Positions 13,565 through 25,548 of a DNA stretch of 64,000 nt are shown one piece after another; position 1 is the stretch's first letter, and each line of letters opens with the position of its first letter. The position numbers and the translations under genes were made by a program. This DNA comes from Luscinia megarhynchos (taxonomy: Eukaryota > Chordata > Aves > Passeriformes > Turdidae). The stretch is from assembly GCA_034336665.1 (NCBI GenBank), contig CM067592.1:39125889-39189888 (forward strand). Direction: 5' to 3'. Below the pieces are notes generated by a model. It was given only the letters and a program-made list of their open reading frames with translations. It ran no database searches and was not told where the DNA came from.

Positions 13565-13881
13565 GCACCGGGATCGGCTGCCCCAGGGTTTGTGAACCAA
13601 AGCCTCTCTCCCAGCCCTTCCCCTCTGGGCACTGGGATCAGCTCCCCCAGGGGTTTTTAGACCCAAAGCCTCTCCCAGCCCTTCCCCTCTGGGCACTGGG
13701 ATCAGCTCCCCCAGGGGTTTTTAGACCCAAAGCCTCTCCCATCCCTTCCCCTCTGGGCACTGGGATCAGCTCCCCCAGGGGTTTTTAGACCCAAAGCGCT
13801 CCCAGCCCTTCCCCTCCGGGCACTGGGATCAGCTCCCCAGGGGTTTTAGACCCAAAGCCTCTCCCAGCCCTTCCGGTCCGG
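13565..13881. repeat. 64-bp minisatellite, five copies
   Basis: Units start at 13565, 13629, 13693, 13757 and 13820 (periods 64, 64, 64, 63; last unit about 62). Each begins GCACTGGGATCAGCTCCCCC, followed by AGGGGTTTTTAGACCCAAAG and CCTCTCCCAGCCCTTCCCCT. Units 2 and 3 are nearly identical. Unit 1 is the most diverged (GCACCGGGATCGGCTGCCC, and TTTGTGAACC in place of TTTTTAGACC), so expansion probably involved the middle units most recently. It lies wholly inside the solo LTR. The repetitive frame gives GTGISSPRGF-like peptides that are not a protein. Confidence 0.95.
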
Positions 13882-13918
13882 CCCAGCCGCCATGGCCGCT
13901 GCTCCCCGGTCCCGCCCC

Positions 13919-13937
13919 ACAGCGCCCCCTGCAGCCG
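13919..13937. promoter_or_regulatory. CTCF-like motif 1 in the LTR
   Basis: ACAGCGCCCCCTGCAGCC contains AGCGCCCCCT, the core of the established vertebrate CTCF motif read on one strand. It lies in the CpG-rich block of the solo LTR. Binding is inferred from the motif alone. Confidence 0.45.
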
Positions 13938-13977
13938 CGGGGGAATCACCGCCCCCGCCCTGCCCGCCGGGAGCCCG

Positions 13978-13996
13978 CAGCGCCCCTGCTGGCCGT
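13978..13996. promoter_or_regulatory. CTCF-like motif 2 in the LTR
   Basis: CAGCGCCCCTGCTGGCCGT resembles the CTCF consensus in the same orientation as motif 1, with one C missing from the core. It lies 59 bp downstream of motif 1. Weaker than motif 1. Confidence 0.3.
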
Positions 13997-14263
13997 GCCC
14001 GGAACTGCACCCCGGGGAAAGCGCCCGCGGCCCAGGGGAGCCGAGCCCGGGCTCTGCTCTGGGTGAGTTAATGCTGCAGCTGTTGCTGTTGGTTTGTTTG
14101 TTTATTACACATACTAGTAAAGAACTGTTATTCCCAGTCTCATATCCTTGCCTCAGAGCCCCTTAATTTCAAAATTATAATATTTCGGAGGGAAGGGGTT
14201 TATATTTTCCATTCCAAGGGAGGTTCCTGCCTTTCTTAGCAGATGCCGCAACAAACCACAACA

Positions 14264-14268
14264 AAAAT
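14264..14268. repeat. Target-site duplication AAAAT, right
   Basis: Exact copy of 13078-13082, immediately after the terminal CA of the LTR. Confidence 0.8.
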
Positions 14269-17200
14269 ATACCAAGATTTTGTTTACTCTCGATTAAGAG
14301 ACTTATAGAAAGGCAAAAAGTTCATTTTTCAGGGGTCATTTTCACATTTTTCCTTACACAGGGAGGAATAGAGTAGTGGAATAGAAAAAAAGAAAAAATC
14401 CAGTGTTACTGATTGCTTCTTCTCAGATGAGTAATAGAGTTCTATGGAAGTAATGACACACTATAAAACAGTAAATATGAAACCAAGCCTTAGCCTCCAT
14501 CCTCAAGTCTTAAAAAGCAGATAAACCAAATATTTAAAGATTGACCTTTTAGTGAAAACCAACATCTTATACCTACTGTTTACTTAAAGTTTGCAAGTGC
14601 ACTATAATTGAGAACTAATGAGGAACATTTGGACTGTTGACCTTAGGAGTTCCTGCTTTATTTCGATTGCTAACTCTATCATATTTATGTGAGTATAAGA
14701 TAAGTAAAGCTATTCAAGTTGCCTATGTGAACTAAATAAAAACAGAAGTAATGCACAAAGATACTGCCTTTCAACCCATTTCTGGAGTAAAGTATTGCAA
14801 AATTATGGTGAGATCTTTCAAGAAGAAATAGAAATATTAGAAAAGAAAAATATAAGAAAGGAAAAATATCATTATTGCACTCCCTCATATTTCAGTAGAA
14901 CTGAAATACAGTGTTAAATACCATTTCAAAAATATCACATTTTAAAAATTGGTTTTAAAGAATTAATAAGGCCTTTGAGGTACAATTTAATTTTCAATTT
15001 ACTTGCGGAATAAATCTTGCAGTCCAATACCTCCTTTTTCAAGAAGAAAGATTATTTTGAAAAAAAAATTGCCTTCATGGTTATAAGACCAGCTTGCTTT
15101 GTTAGCTTAATTATCACAGATCTTATCATTATGTTAATTTTTTGGTAGTGAAAAATTTGTATGAGATATCTACTGTTGTGCTTACTCAAACTATAAATAA
15201 AAGGATCATTTTAGGCTGAAGATGGTATCTTAGTCTCTTGGTAAATACTGAAATCTCAGAAAAACCCAGTAGATTAAAGAATTATGGGTTCTTTTTTTTT
15301 TTTTCTGAAGAGTACATTGTTTGACAGAATTAATTAATTTTTTTCTTTTGGCCCTAGTTTGTCAAGTCTTTCCTCGGCCTCTTCAATGAAGGCGGTCTCT
15401 GCATGGAAAGGAAATCTCTTGCTGGTCGTATCTATTTAGTACTGCCTTCTCACATTTCCATACACAGCTGCAAAAATCACTGTGGTATGCTGAGCTGCCT
15501 GTTTTATCTTTTTGGTCTGTTTAAAAAAATGTGAATCGCCTTTAGAGAAAACAGATTGAGCGATCTAATAACATAGCAGAGTACTTACAAAAACACTGAA
15601 TTTCATTATTGTTTCATGAATTTACCTACAATTCAAATAAAACTCATCTTGTCATTGCTCTACTTATTAAAGTAGTATCCATTTTCTCTTCAAGATAATA
15701 CCTAATTATAATATCAAACCAAGTATTTCTTAATGTTAGATCAATAATTTAAACTTATGGTGGGGGCAGGTGGAGTGGCAAGGGAAGCAGCTGTTTTGAG
15801 AAGCCTGACTGAATACAGCACTATCAGAGACATACATATCTAGAGGAGGTCACAAATGTTTTTGTCCTCTTTTGACATAAATCGCTGTCGTCACTTTGTT
15901 CAATGGTGTTGCATAAAATAGTTAAAACGTCTACCAGTTACAGAAAAAGACATGATAAAATGAAACTTTCAGTTATTTGGAAAGGCATCCCTTCTTACAG
16001 GTGTGAGTTTAACACAGAGCAGCTGTGAATGACACACCTAAAAAACCCACAGAAAACATTTGTGTGGGATGTTTGGCATTTGGTTTTTTACTGTAAATGC
16101 ATATCAGAACTAACTCTGAAACTAACTTATTGTTACTCTGAGTAATAAGAGTAACAATAGATATTTTTCTGATCATCCTTCAGCACAGTCTGCATCAGTA
16201 GCTGCAGTTCAATCGCTTGTATCCTGTGTTAAATTCACAAATGTCAATATAAACACATAAACAGCAATAGGAAAACCATGTTAAAACTGAGCACAAAATA
16301 AACATCAAAGAGAGCTCTGCAGTGTAAGGCACATAAAAAAAGCTAATGTATGTTAGCAATTTCATTAAAAGAGAGTTTAAAAGCACAGTTATAGAGATAG
16401 TAACAAAAACCTCCACTGGTTTGTGAAGTAATTCTTTACATAGAGATTTGTGAGTACAGTTACAAGTGCCATATTGCCACCCTAAAGAATTCATTGATAT
16501 TATGCATAAAAATATTATGAAGCTTAACTCTTGACAATTAAATGATGAAAAGTTCTTTCTTAGTGGTTTGCTGCTTTTGTGGTTTTCTACTCCCCAGATT
16601 TTGCGTTACCTGACAATATGACCAATGTTACCTGAAGTTTCCCAATAATAAAACCAATTCTCAGATCAAAACCAAAAATTAGCTAAGATACACAATCATT
16701 GTGAGATTCAAAACAAGAGAAAAATCAGGTGATATATTCTTACTCTTTTACAGGTGCTGATGCCAGCTATGTTCCTGCAGAAATCTTTCCTTATACAAGG
16801 GCGGACTGGGAGCCCAGAATGGGAAACAGACCTAAAATCCTTTAGAGCCACATGCAGATATTTCATGTCTTCGCTGAGATAACTCATTGTTTTATTCTAT
16901 TGCACCATTAGGAAGATTAATTCTTAAAAAAAATAATTGGAAAGACTTTGTCTTGTGCAACTGTTTGAATACTGGGGCTGCACAGAGGGTGTACAATATC
17001 AAAAGTCAGCATAAAAACTACACAAAGTAGTAACACTGGGTGTGCAGTGCTGACATGCACAACCAACTGTTCTGAGTAAACCCATTTGCTAACACACAAA
17101 TGATGTTCTACAGATGGGCTATCAGCAGTACACAGGTTTAATGACTATCAGGCTCTTCTTTTTTTTATGAGTTGTTGCTTAAAATATTCAAAAAGATATA

Positions 17201-20200
17201 TGCGCAGCTTCCAAGTCTGAAGGATCCATCTACTCATCCCCTGCACATTTCTCACTAATAGTAAGGAACAGTAATGACCAGAGTGGCCAAGGTCTATTGA
17301 AGCAGCCAAATCACATGTCAGAAATAGACGTAATTCCAACTCTTGGAAAACTTGCCAGGGAAATAAATGAGGCCATGGTAAATGAAACAGTCAAGCATCT
17401 AAATTTCTGATGCTTGCAAAAGGGAATTGAGGAGTTTATGAAATAAGAGCGTCCCTTACAGTCTGGTTCCACAAAACCTTTGTTTTGACTGATCCTGTAA
17501 CATTATTTCATATTACAGCAAACCCCACCAGTGTAAAAAAAAACCTAAAACTGAGTAATTTTTAAGACAACACATCCACCCCCCCACACACACAAAAAGT
17601 AATTTTTAAGTCCTAAAAGAATTTGGCCCGGGCATCATTTTTCAATTTCAATATTCTTTGAAAACATAGTAGACTAAGACATGGGCATCTGTGTTTTCCC
17701 CCTGTCCACATTCTAATCCTTCAAACATAGCATTATATGTAAACTCAGTACAAATTTTATTTTCACATTTAAGCCACACAATCAGAGTTCTCACCTACAA
17801 TTAACAAAAGCTGTTATCTACAAAGCTACACAAGTACAAAAGTGGAAAGTCAAATTCTGGTTATCAGTAGTAAACTTGTGATTGAGAAATAATTTGGTAT
17901 AGAAAGCAAGATTGCCTCAGAAGGGACTAAACACTCTAGGAGCAAGATTGTCAAATACATGACTCCCTATTGTCTTGTAGCAATCCAGGAATACAGCAAG
18001 GTGCCTGGGTCCACATTTGGGCAGCAGAACTGGGAGAAGGCCTGGACTCAAGGGTGGCCTGAGGTGTGACCACTCACAGGGCTGGCACTGGGGCAAGTGG
18101 TTAGAAGGCATCTGTCAAGAGGCATCTATGCAGACTTGTTTTAGAGACATTTATTGAAGTGGGATTCTTCTCACTGTGCAGTTCATTAATTATATATTTA
18201 TATATATATATATGTATTTAAGCATGAACTTTGTTTAACATGCCTTGACAGATAAAATAAAAATTCCCCAACAGTAGTTTAAGCAGAAGATCACTAAAAT
18301 CACTTATTATTTCAAAAAATGTTTTATTTTCTTCCGAGCCATGCAGTTAGGCTTTGAAAACAAAATTTCTGTTTAGTCTGAAGGAATAACACAATTCTTC
18401 TTTCATAAAATTTCCATATTCTAATACTGATAATACTGATCTGGCATAGTATTTCTTCTCTCAGTGATGATAGATTAATTGCTGGAAAAATGGCAATGAA
18501 TTATTTGCTTAGAATAAATTTGAGTGGATCAAGATACTATCTGTCAAATATTTTTAGGCAGATATTAAAAGATACTATAAAATTGATCACCATTTACACT
18601 ACAAGAAGGTAGCACCATGAGTGATTACCACCCTCTGCTATTTACCACCTATTTACCTGGTTCTGTTTTATGAAAAATTACTGTTTAAGAAACTAATATT
18701 TTAAAATGTTCTAGTCTGAAAAATATATTTTGCACCAAGCAGTGTCTGATTTTCTGAACTTGTCCATTACTGCAAAAGTGGTTCTAACATATTTTTAGCA
18801 AGGGGGTTTCAAAGTCAGAATTCATCACCACTTTCTCCTACACATCGCACTTTACTGGCAAGAGACAGGGTAGGAAGAATGACAGAAACATTTAAAAATT
18901 TTCATGAGTGTGAGTCTCCCAGGGTTAAGGTTAAATTTCTTACATTCATCCATTGTGAATTACTTTGAAAAGTACACATGTCCAGTCTGGGATGCTGTTT
19001 TCCAAATGTACTTCTACAATAATTAAACCCACAAAAATAATATAAATAATTAAATATCTATGCAATCAACAAATTTTAACATATGAACAAAAATTCAGGT
19101 GTGAAAGATGAACCTCTGATTTTAAGAAAATCTATTGAGACAGCATTAAAGCATTCAACAAGATAAAGATACATATAACTATAAAGGCTAACATGTAACT
19201 ATGAACATCACATTCATAGCACTGGTAGATTTTTTAATAATATCTTTAAATCTATAATATTCAAGTATGCATAACCATGCACTGAAACTTGACATAATTT
19301 GATTCTACTTAACATACATTTTCAACACCTGCGGCACTATCTTAGAAACGCTTCCACTGAGACATTATAAAAATATATTAGAAACATCAAAACAGAGACT
19401 ACTCTCTTCAGTACCTCCATCACACATACACACTTTACTAGAGGTGAGAGTTATATCAGAGAATTCTCTTCCTAGAATTTCTCAATCTGTCCTTGTGTAG
19501 AATATCCAGAGAGAATATACTACTATCCAAGAAGCATAATATTGTCAAATTTCCACCTAGTCACTGCAGAGATACAAGGAGAAAAGACTTATTTGCCATG
19601 GTAGATTCCCCACCTCCACCCACCCTCCCACCCTGCCTCAACATGACACAAGACGGTGGAAAAAGGTTGTTTTCTACTGCAATTTCCTAAGTATAATAAA
19701 GTTCAGCATAACTGTGAATCCATCACTCATCCATCACTCTAAATTTGGGGCAGTCTGACTAGATATCTACAACTTCTGGGTTACAAAGAGCATATTGGCA
19801 AAGAGATGTAGACAATTTGCAAAGGGTTCAAAAACAGCAACACTTCATTGCAGACAGCACAGAAATGTACATATGGGTACTTGTACATCAATCTTGGTTT
19901 TCCCCAAGAAAAATACCTCTTAAATTCTTTATTTTCCTGTCCATGGAGAATGAATCAGAACACAGTAAAGCACAGCTATACAGCATAAGTATGATCTATG
20001 AGGTAACAAAAGTCAAAACAAGTTGAGTAGAGTGGTCTTTGAGCCCTTGCAAAAGAAAAACGAAAAAAAGAAAGAAGTTGTCATACCCCAATATACAAGG
20101 AGTAGATGCTAATGTGATATTCCATAAAAAAACTTTACATATTTTCTATCTTGACTGAAAGGATTCTTCTGTAGAATGCTATGGCTATGTTTAACCTGTC

Positions 20201-23200
20201 ACCCATGTCTAGGTGAGAGTTTTACACTTAATTATTGTTATATGTACTGCAAATTTTACCCAAATATAAAAGCACATTAATACTCCCTTACAGTAACAGT
20301 GGGTCTATCAAAACATAACAAAGGTTTGGTAGCTGAGTAATCTATCACTGAATTCCTTCTGTATTTTATTTTACTTGACATCCAAATAATATTTTTACAG
20401 AACTGTGCCCTGAGAAAAACCCTGTCATAGTCTTTTCTTGTGCCACACTAACCACTGCTATCTAGATCTTCCAAAAATACACCAGGAAACGAGATTACAA
20501 AGCACCATGGTTCTGCTTGTCCTGTTTTGCAAGGAGAGAAATATATTCAGTGACATACTTATGTTTACAAATATGTTTTATGTAAGAGCAAGTATATTAG
20601 GAGTAAAAATATGGAATACTATTTGTGAACGAGTTTTATGATAATCCCTCCTTTCTCCAAGAGGTTGGTTCATTCTCAGTCTTAATTACTGGAGGACAAG
20701 TATACCCTTTGGAAAAATAGTCTCCGAAACAGACTTTGCTTGAGGACAGAAATGTAATCTCTGATGGGTATGGTGGAGCTCCAGAGCCTGCTGGCATGGT
20801 GCAACTGAAAAACAGCCCTAAAACTTCCACACTCAGGCTGATAAAACTAAGATTTTACTGGAAACATACTTTATCAATTGCAGCACAGAGCTCAGCAATT
20901 GTCAGTGTGCTCCATTGCATCCAGATAGTCCTGAAAGAATTTAGTTTTAAGGGCTATTTCACCCTTGAAAATAAAAATCAATCATCTTGATAGTTTTTTT
21001 TTTTAAAGTTACCACTGGATTAGAAAAACAGCAGTAGGTTTTGCTACAGGCAAAGAATTCCCCAAGCAGAGGAACTAGTTAAAATTCTAAATGTCTTTTT
21101 CTTCTCATATTTATTTTTTGTCAAGTGGGGCAAATGAGTAATCCTTGTTTGTTATACAGTTGTGTATCAGCATCCTCCTATCAAGGGATAGTGAAGGGAC
21201 TGGTACTTAGAAAGGAAATAAAGAGTTAATTTCAGTTATATTCAAACTATGCACCATATCACTTTTGAATGAATATTCAGTTCATTCTTTCTAAAGCTTT
21301 CATTCAATATTTATTTAGGCAAAGCTCCCATTGATTTCCCTAGGAGCTTTGGTTATAAAGCAGAAGAACAGTGAGATTTAGGGCTATTTTTCATTGAAAC
21401 AAAAACAACGCCCCCCCAAAAAACCAAACAATCAAACATAAACAATTACTAAAGATTGCTTATTCTTCTAAAAAAATAAGGGTAAGTAAATCCCATTATG
21501 ATTACAAAACTATTGCAAACTAGACTACTTCATAGCAGATAGGCTTCCTGTCATTGATTGGAGTGAAAGCCACAGTTTACTGGCTTGAAGTATTAAAAGG
21601 CTTCCTAATCTAAATAACATTCAGTCTACATGGTAGAAAGGCTTTAAAGTAACCATGAAAGTACCAGGATAATTTTATTTATTTTATTATTGTTTTATGA
21701 AAAGAAATGCTGTAGGTATTTTTTTGCATATTCTGGTATTCTGGTTTTGGTTGTTTGTTTTTTTTTTTTTTCATAATAGTGTCTCTTTCACTCTATGCTT
21801 TCTTTAGAAGAAAAAAAACCTATGGGTTTTGACAAGACTGGGGTTAAAATGGAGCTTTAATCATGGTTTATCAAAGGAGTGGATAGATCACACTGTCTCA
21901 GGTGGATAGAGCAGTCAGTTTCAGCTTATTTAATTTAACGAGATTGCACTTTACCAGGACATTGTATATGGTCAAAATATCTATTTCACACTTTCGGGAA
22001 TGAAGGATGGTCTCATTGGTAGGACATTCCCAGCTCCTCACTTAGTCCCTATATTTTTTCTAGGGCTAGCAATAGCACAGCCTTAACCCCTGGGAAATCA
22101 AGGAGAACCTTTGTTACCAAACACAGAAAAGGGAGACTCAGGGAGTGTTAGCAGCAAATATGAATGAGTCGCCAGGCATAGCTGGTGATTACTGTACAAG
22201 AGAATCAATATAGCTTGGTATACTTTTTTCTAACACTTATTTACAGTAGGATATTTTGACAGAGCTGGAACCCATCTCATCCAGTGTAGATGTCTACAAA
22301 GCATACAGACGACCTAGTTACTTAGACTCTGTCATAATCAGTAGTGAGCCAAATGGCACTTTTACACTGCAAATCGCCTTTGCATGTGATTTCTTCCTTC
22401 CAGCTTTGTCATGACTTCTCCGTGTAAGATATAATTCTTTCTTTCATATGACTATAAAGGGATTTCGCTGGCTCAGATACAAATATCAAAGCTTCAGATT
22501 TTTAATTTCGGACAGATAAATCCCAATTTTCTTGTCTCTGCAGAAGACAGAAGTTAGTTGTGTATCTCAAAAGTAAGTTGTATTTGCAAAGAAATTAAAC
22601 AATGACATGGTCTCTTCGCTTGCTCATCAATAATTTTATCTCTAATTCCAAAAGTTTTTGAGCTTCAAATTGGTATTTTCTTATTAGTACTCCATAGCAG
22701 TAAGCATCATCTGACCTCTGCCATAATTAGTAATCCCGAAGAAACCAACTTTACCCTCCCCCTTCAAAATTTTCAGGTAATTACAGAATATCCATATTGA
22801 GCACATCCAGTCTAATATAATTTGGGATACGGTAGAATGCTACAGGTGAACTAAACCAGTGTTTTGGGCTCCCTGTGTGCAATTTGGTTTGTCTAGAGCA
22901 TAACTTCTACAGTGTATGTTCCTCTCAAAAGGTTTTACTCCTGCTGTCTTGTTCAAAACTTCTGCTCCAGGCCTTCTTTAATAGCAACATATTCTGTTTT
23001 CTGTGCAGGTGAGGTTTATTAGGTTATATGGCATCTATGTAGTATTTTTTGGTACCCTGTTTAACCACGTATTTTATGAGATTTTCCTATGTTCTTTAGG
23101 ATTTTTGGTAAAGGTATTCTTTCACAGTGGTGCTGAACCGGTCAAGCAAATACAGATGAGTATTTCTTGTGGCAAATTAAACTAAATCAGAAGCAAAAAA

Positions 23201-25006
23201 AAGATAAAATCTTATTTTTAGGAACAACTAAGGTTTTAAAAAACACTTTCTACTTAGATTTAGAAGAGGACAGAGAAACATCTGAAAAAGTGCAAGATCT
23301 TCTTCAGCTATTGGCTGAAAAAATAAAAATATTAAGTAATAAAAATAAATTCAAATATTCCAACATGCTGTTTCTAATCTACTTTTCCCTCAAGACCCCA
23401 TATGCAAATATTTTAATTGCTAATATAATATTATAGAAACAAACAGGCACTCTAATGGCAAGGAACAAGCAATAACTTATTCTTGAGCACAACTAAATAA
23501 CAAGATCTACTTAATGAAAAGTTATTAGACCCGCTACCCAGCTGGATAGATTTTCTAACCATATTTTTTCTCTATCCTTTGAGACTTAAAGCCCTAGAGG
23601 TCCTTTTCTTCACTTGTTTATTAAATGAGTATGATACTTAAACAATAATTCTGTTGTTCCTAATTTTAATCTACTTAAAATGAAGTTTCCAGGATTTCAA
23701 TCACTTTTCAAATTATTGCACTAAAAATGCTCATTAAGTAGATTACAGGCAGTATAGTTTTTAGGTCAGGTCCACACAATATTTTGGTTACTAAAAAATA
23801 GCATACCAATTTGTAGTAAATAGTTAAAACTCTCTTCTGAAAAGCAAAATAAGTGGACACTAATCCTCCACTGTGTTTCACAGATTTAACTCAAGGTTAC
23901 TGGCCTCAACTTTAACTGATAACATATGACCTACAGAGTATTCTATAGAGTGTAACATTACCTGTAATGGTATACTTGCACATAAAACACAGACACATGA
24001 CATATAAGTAAGAATGATAAAATACATAGATATAAAACATTGCAGAGGTAAAATTTCAGTAAACCACAGTTGGTTAAACCCAAGCAGTAAAGTAAACAGA
24101 GCAAAACATTTTCATCTTGACAGCATGCTGTTCCTCCTATATGTTTTATGTTATTCCCAAATTTAGAAAGACAGCCCTTGTTATAATGATATTTATCAAA
24201 TACATATCACTATTCTGAGAAAGACATCTCTTCTTCAATTTTTAATCTAGAAGTCACACATAGGCCCTGCCTGCCAAAATTACAAGTTACAAAGAAATCT
24301 TATATTTAAGAATTATCAGATCAATTTACCAAAACACTTAACAATGCAAAGCAAAAGCAATTGTACAGTTGTACAGAAACTCATCATAATCAGTGTTTTC
24401 TCTATTGTTTTTGCTTTCCCATCCCACTTCATAAAACAACTGAAAACTCAGAGGGATAAGCAAATTTAAACTTTTCAGTTCAGAAACATCTTAAAGATAA
24501 TGTGAACTTCTGGAGTCAGTGACAGACACAGACATGATTAATTTTAGTACTTGTTATTTCTTCACCGTTTTAAAAAATTGCCTAGAGTGTTCTAGCAAGG
24601 AAAGCCCTTTGAATTAGTGATGGCTCTCACAGCTCCCACCTCTGTTATCACCCTGTTAGTTGAGAGCAGCTAACATTAAACATTAAAACTACTGAGAAGC
24701 AATTCTAGCTTTCCCACAATCCTGCATGATACAGCACACTAAACTCTCAGATCTATGAGCAGCACAAATGCACAGGTTTATTTTGGGAGGAAAGAAAAGA
24801 AATATTGGAAAGATTTAATGCTTCTTGACTATTCAATTATTCTTTGATTTGCTTGTTTGGAGTGAGGAGGTAGCAGGACTGAGAAGAGAGGATGGGGAGT
24901 ATTTGGCCTATTTTTTCTCACCTGAACTTGTTAGAAGGTAAGATTGAAGTTTTTTCATTAAATGAATCAGTAGACAGAGGACTGGCAAGTATACCATATG
25001 AGATAT
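14269..25006. other. AT-rich non-coding stretch
   Basis: More than 10 kb with no supported gene, RNA or transposon. It contains a (TA)n tract at 18189-18220, poly-T runs at 15292-15303 and 21760-21772, and a C-rich/CA patch at 17577-17597. A less AT-rich segment at 17910-18120 has no recognisable homology. The longest frame (99 codons, 16195-16494 minus) gives a hydrophobic peptide without a conserved pattern. This agrees with a long intron or gene desert. Confidence 0.55.
18189..18220. repeat. (TA)n microsatellite
   Basis: An AT alternation of about 28 bp, with one TTT interruption and a TATG end. Confidence 0.9.
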
Positions 25007-25283
25007 TGTGCAGGTTTTGGCTGGGGTAGAGTTAATTTCCTTCATAGTCTTAAGTATAGGGCCACGTTTTGGGTTTGTGCTGAACACAGGGTTGATAATA
25101 TAGAGATTTTTTTTGTTGTTGCTGAGCAGGGATAACACAGAGCCAAAATATTTTCTGCTTTTTGCACTGCCACAATGACAAGGAAATCGAGAGTGCATAG
25201 AGGGCTGGGAGGAGACACAGCCAGGACAGGAGACCCAAACTAACCAAACAGATATCCCAGACTATAAGGCACCATGCTCAGCA

Positions 25284-25290
25284 TATAAAA
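25284..25290 (+). promoter_or_regulatory. LTR TATA box
   Basis: TATAAAA at the expected place of the ERVL-type LTR, just before the G-rich CTGGGGGAAAGGGGAGG block. The promoter part looks intact while the poly(A) signal is lost. Confidence 0.5.
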
Positions 25291-25488
25291 ACTGGGGGAA
25301 AGGGGAGGAAGGGAGTGGGGGGAGACATTTGGAGGGATGTCATTTGTCTTCCCAAGTGACTGTTATGTGTGATGGAGCCCTGCTGTCCTGAAGACAGCTG
25401 AACACCTCTATCTGTCCATGGGAAGTAGTGCAATCATTCCTTGTTTTCCTTTGCTTGGGTATGTGGTTTTTCTTTTTCTATGCACAGT

Positions 25489-25548
25489 TACAGAATTTCA
25501 GAACATTTTGAGTTGGAAAAGACCTATGAGGGTCATCAAGTCCAACTT
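25489..25548 (-). mobile_element. CR1 3'-end fragment nested in the LTR
   Basis: ACAGAATTTCAGAAC..TTTGAGTTGGAAAAGACC..TGAGGGTCATCAAGTCCAAC is the reverse complement of a CR1 3' end (consensus pattern ACAGAATC..AGAAT..TTTGGGTTGGAAGGGACC). LTR sequence resumes on both sides. The copy is extremely short, as expected of CR1, which is usually 5'-truncated. About 10-12 bp of LTR appear to have been deleted at the insertion. Confidence 0.8.

Larger units (their letters stand above)
13083..14263 (+). mobile_element. Complete solo LTR with GC-rich core
   Basis: The element begins TGTTGGGGG and ends CA, flanked by a perfect AAAAT duplication. Its first ~90 bp (T- and C-rich, TTAGGGATTTTTTTCTCATT) and last ~190 bp (ACTAGTAAAGAACTGTTATT, AGAGCCCCTTAATTTCAAAA, GGAGGGAAGGGG, CTTAGCAGA) match the short LTR at 58437-58789. 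Between these ends lies a core of about 870 bp with high GC that the short copy lacks. The core holds a TATA-like GATAAAAG (13274-13281), a five-copy minisatellite and a CpG-rich block at 13860-14060. AGTAAA (14115 region) is a likely variant poly(A) signal, as in the 58-kb copy. No internal retroviral genes are present. The overlapping frames of 67-118 codons on both strands arise from the GC-rich repeats and are not genes. Confidence 0.85.

Noticed and set aside
13192..13788. Several overlapping 67-118-codon frames on both strands
   Set aside because: They lie inside the GC-rich core and minisatellite of a solo LTR. Overlap on both strands and the repetitive content show they are chance frames.
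13190..14060. GC-rich island as a host gene promoter
   Set aside because: It is bounded by LTR ends and an exact AAAAT target duplication, so it is better explained as part of a retroviral LTR.
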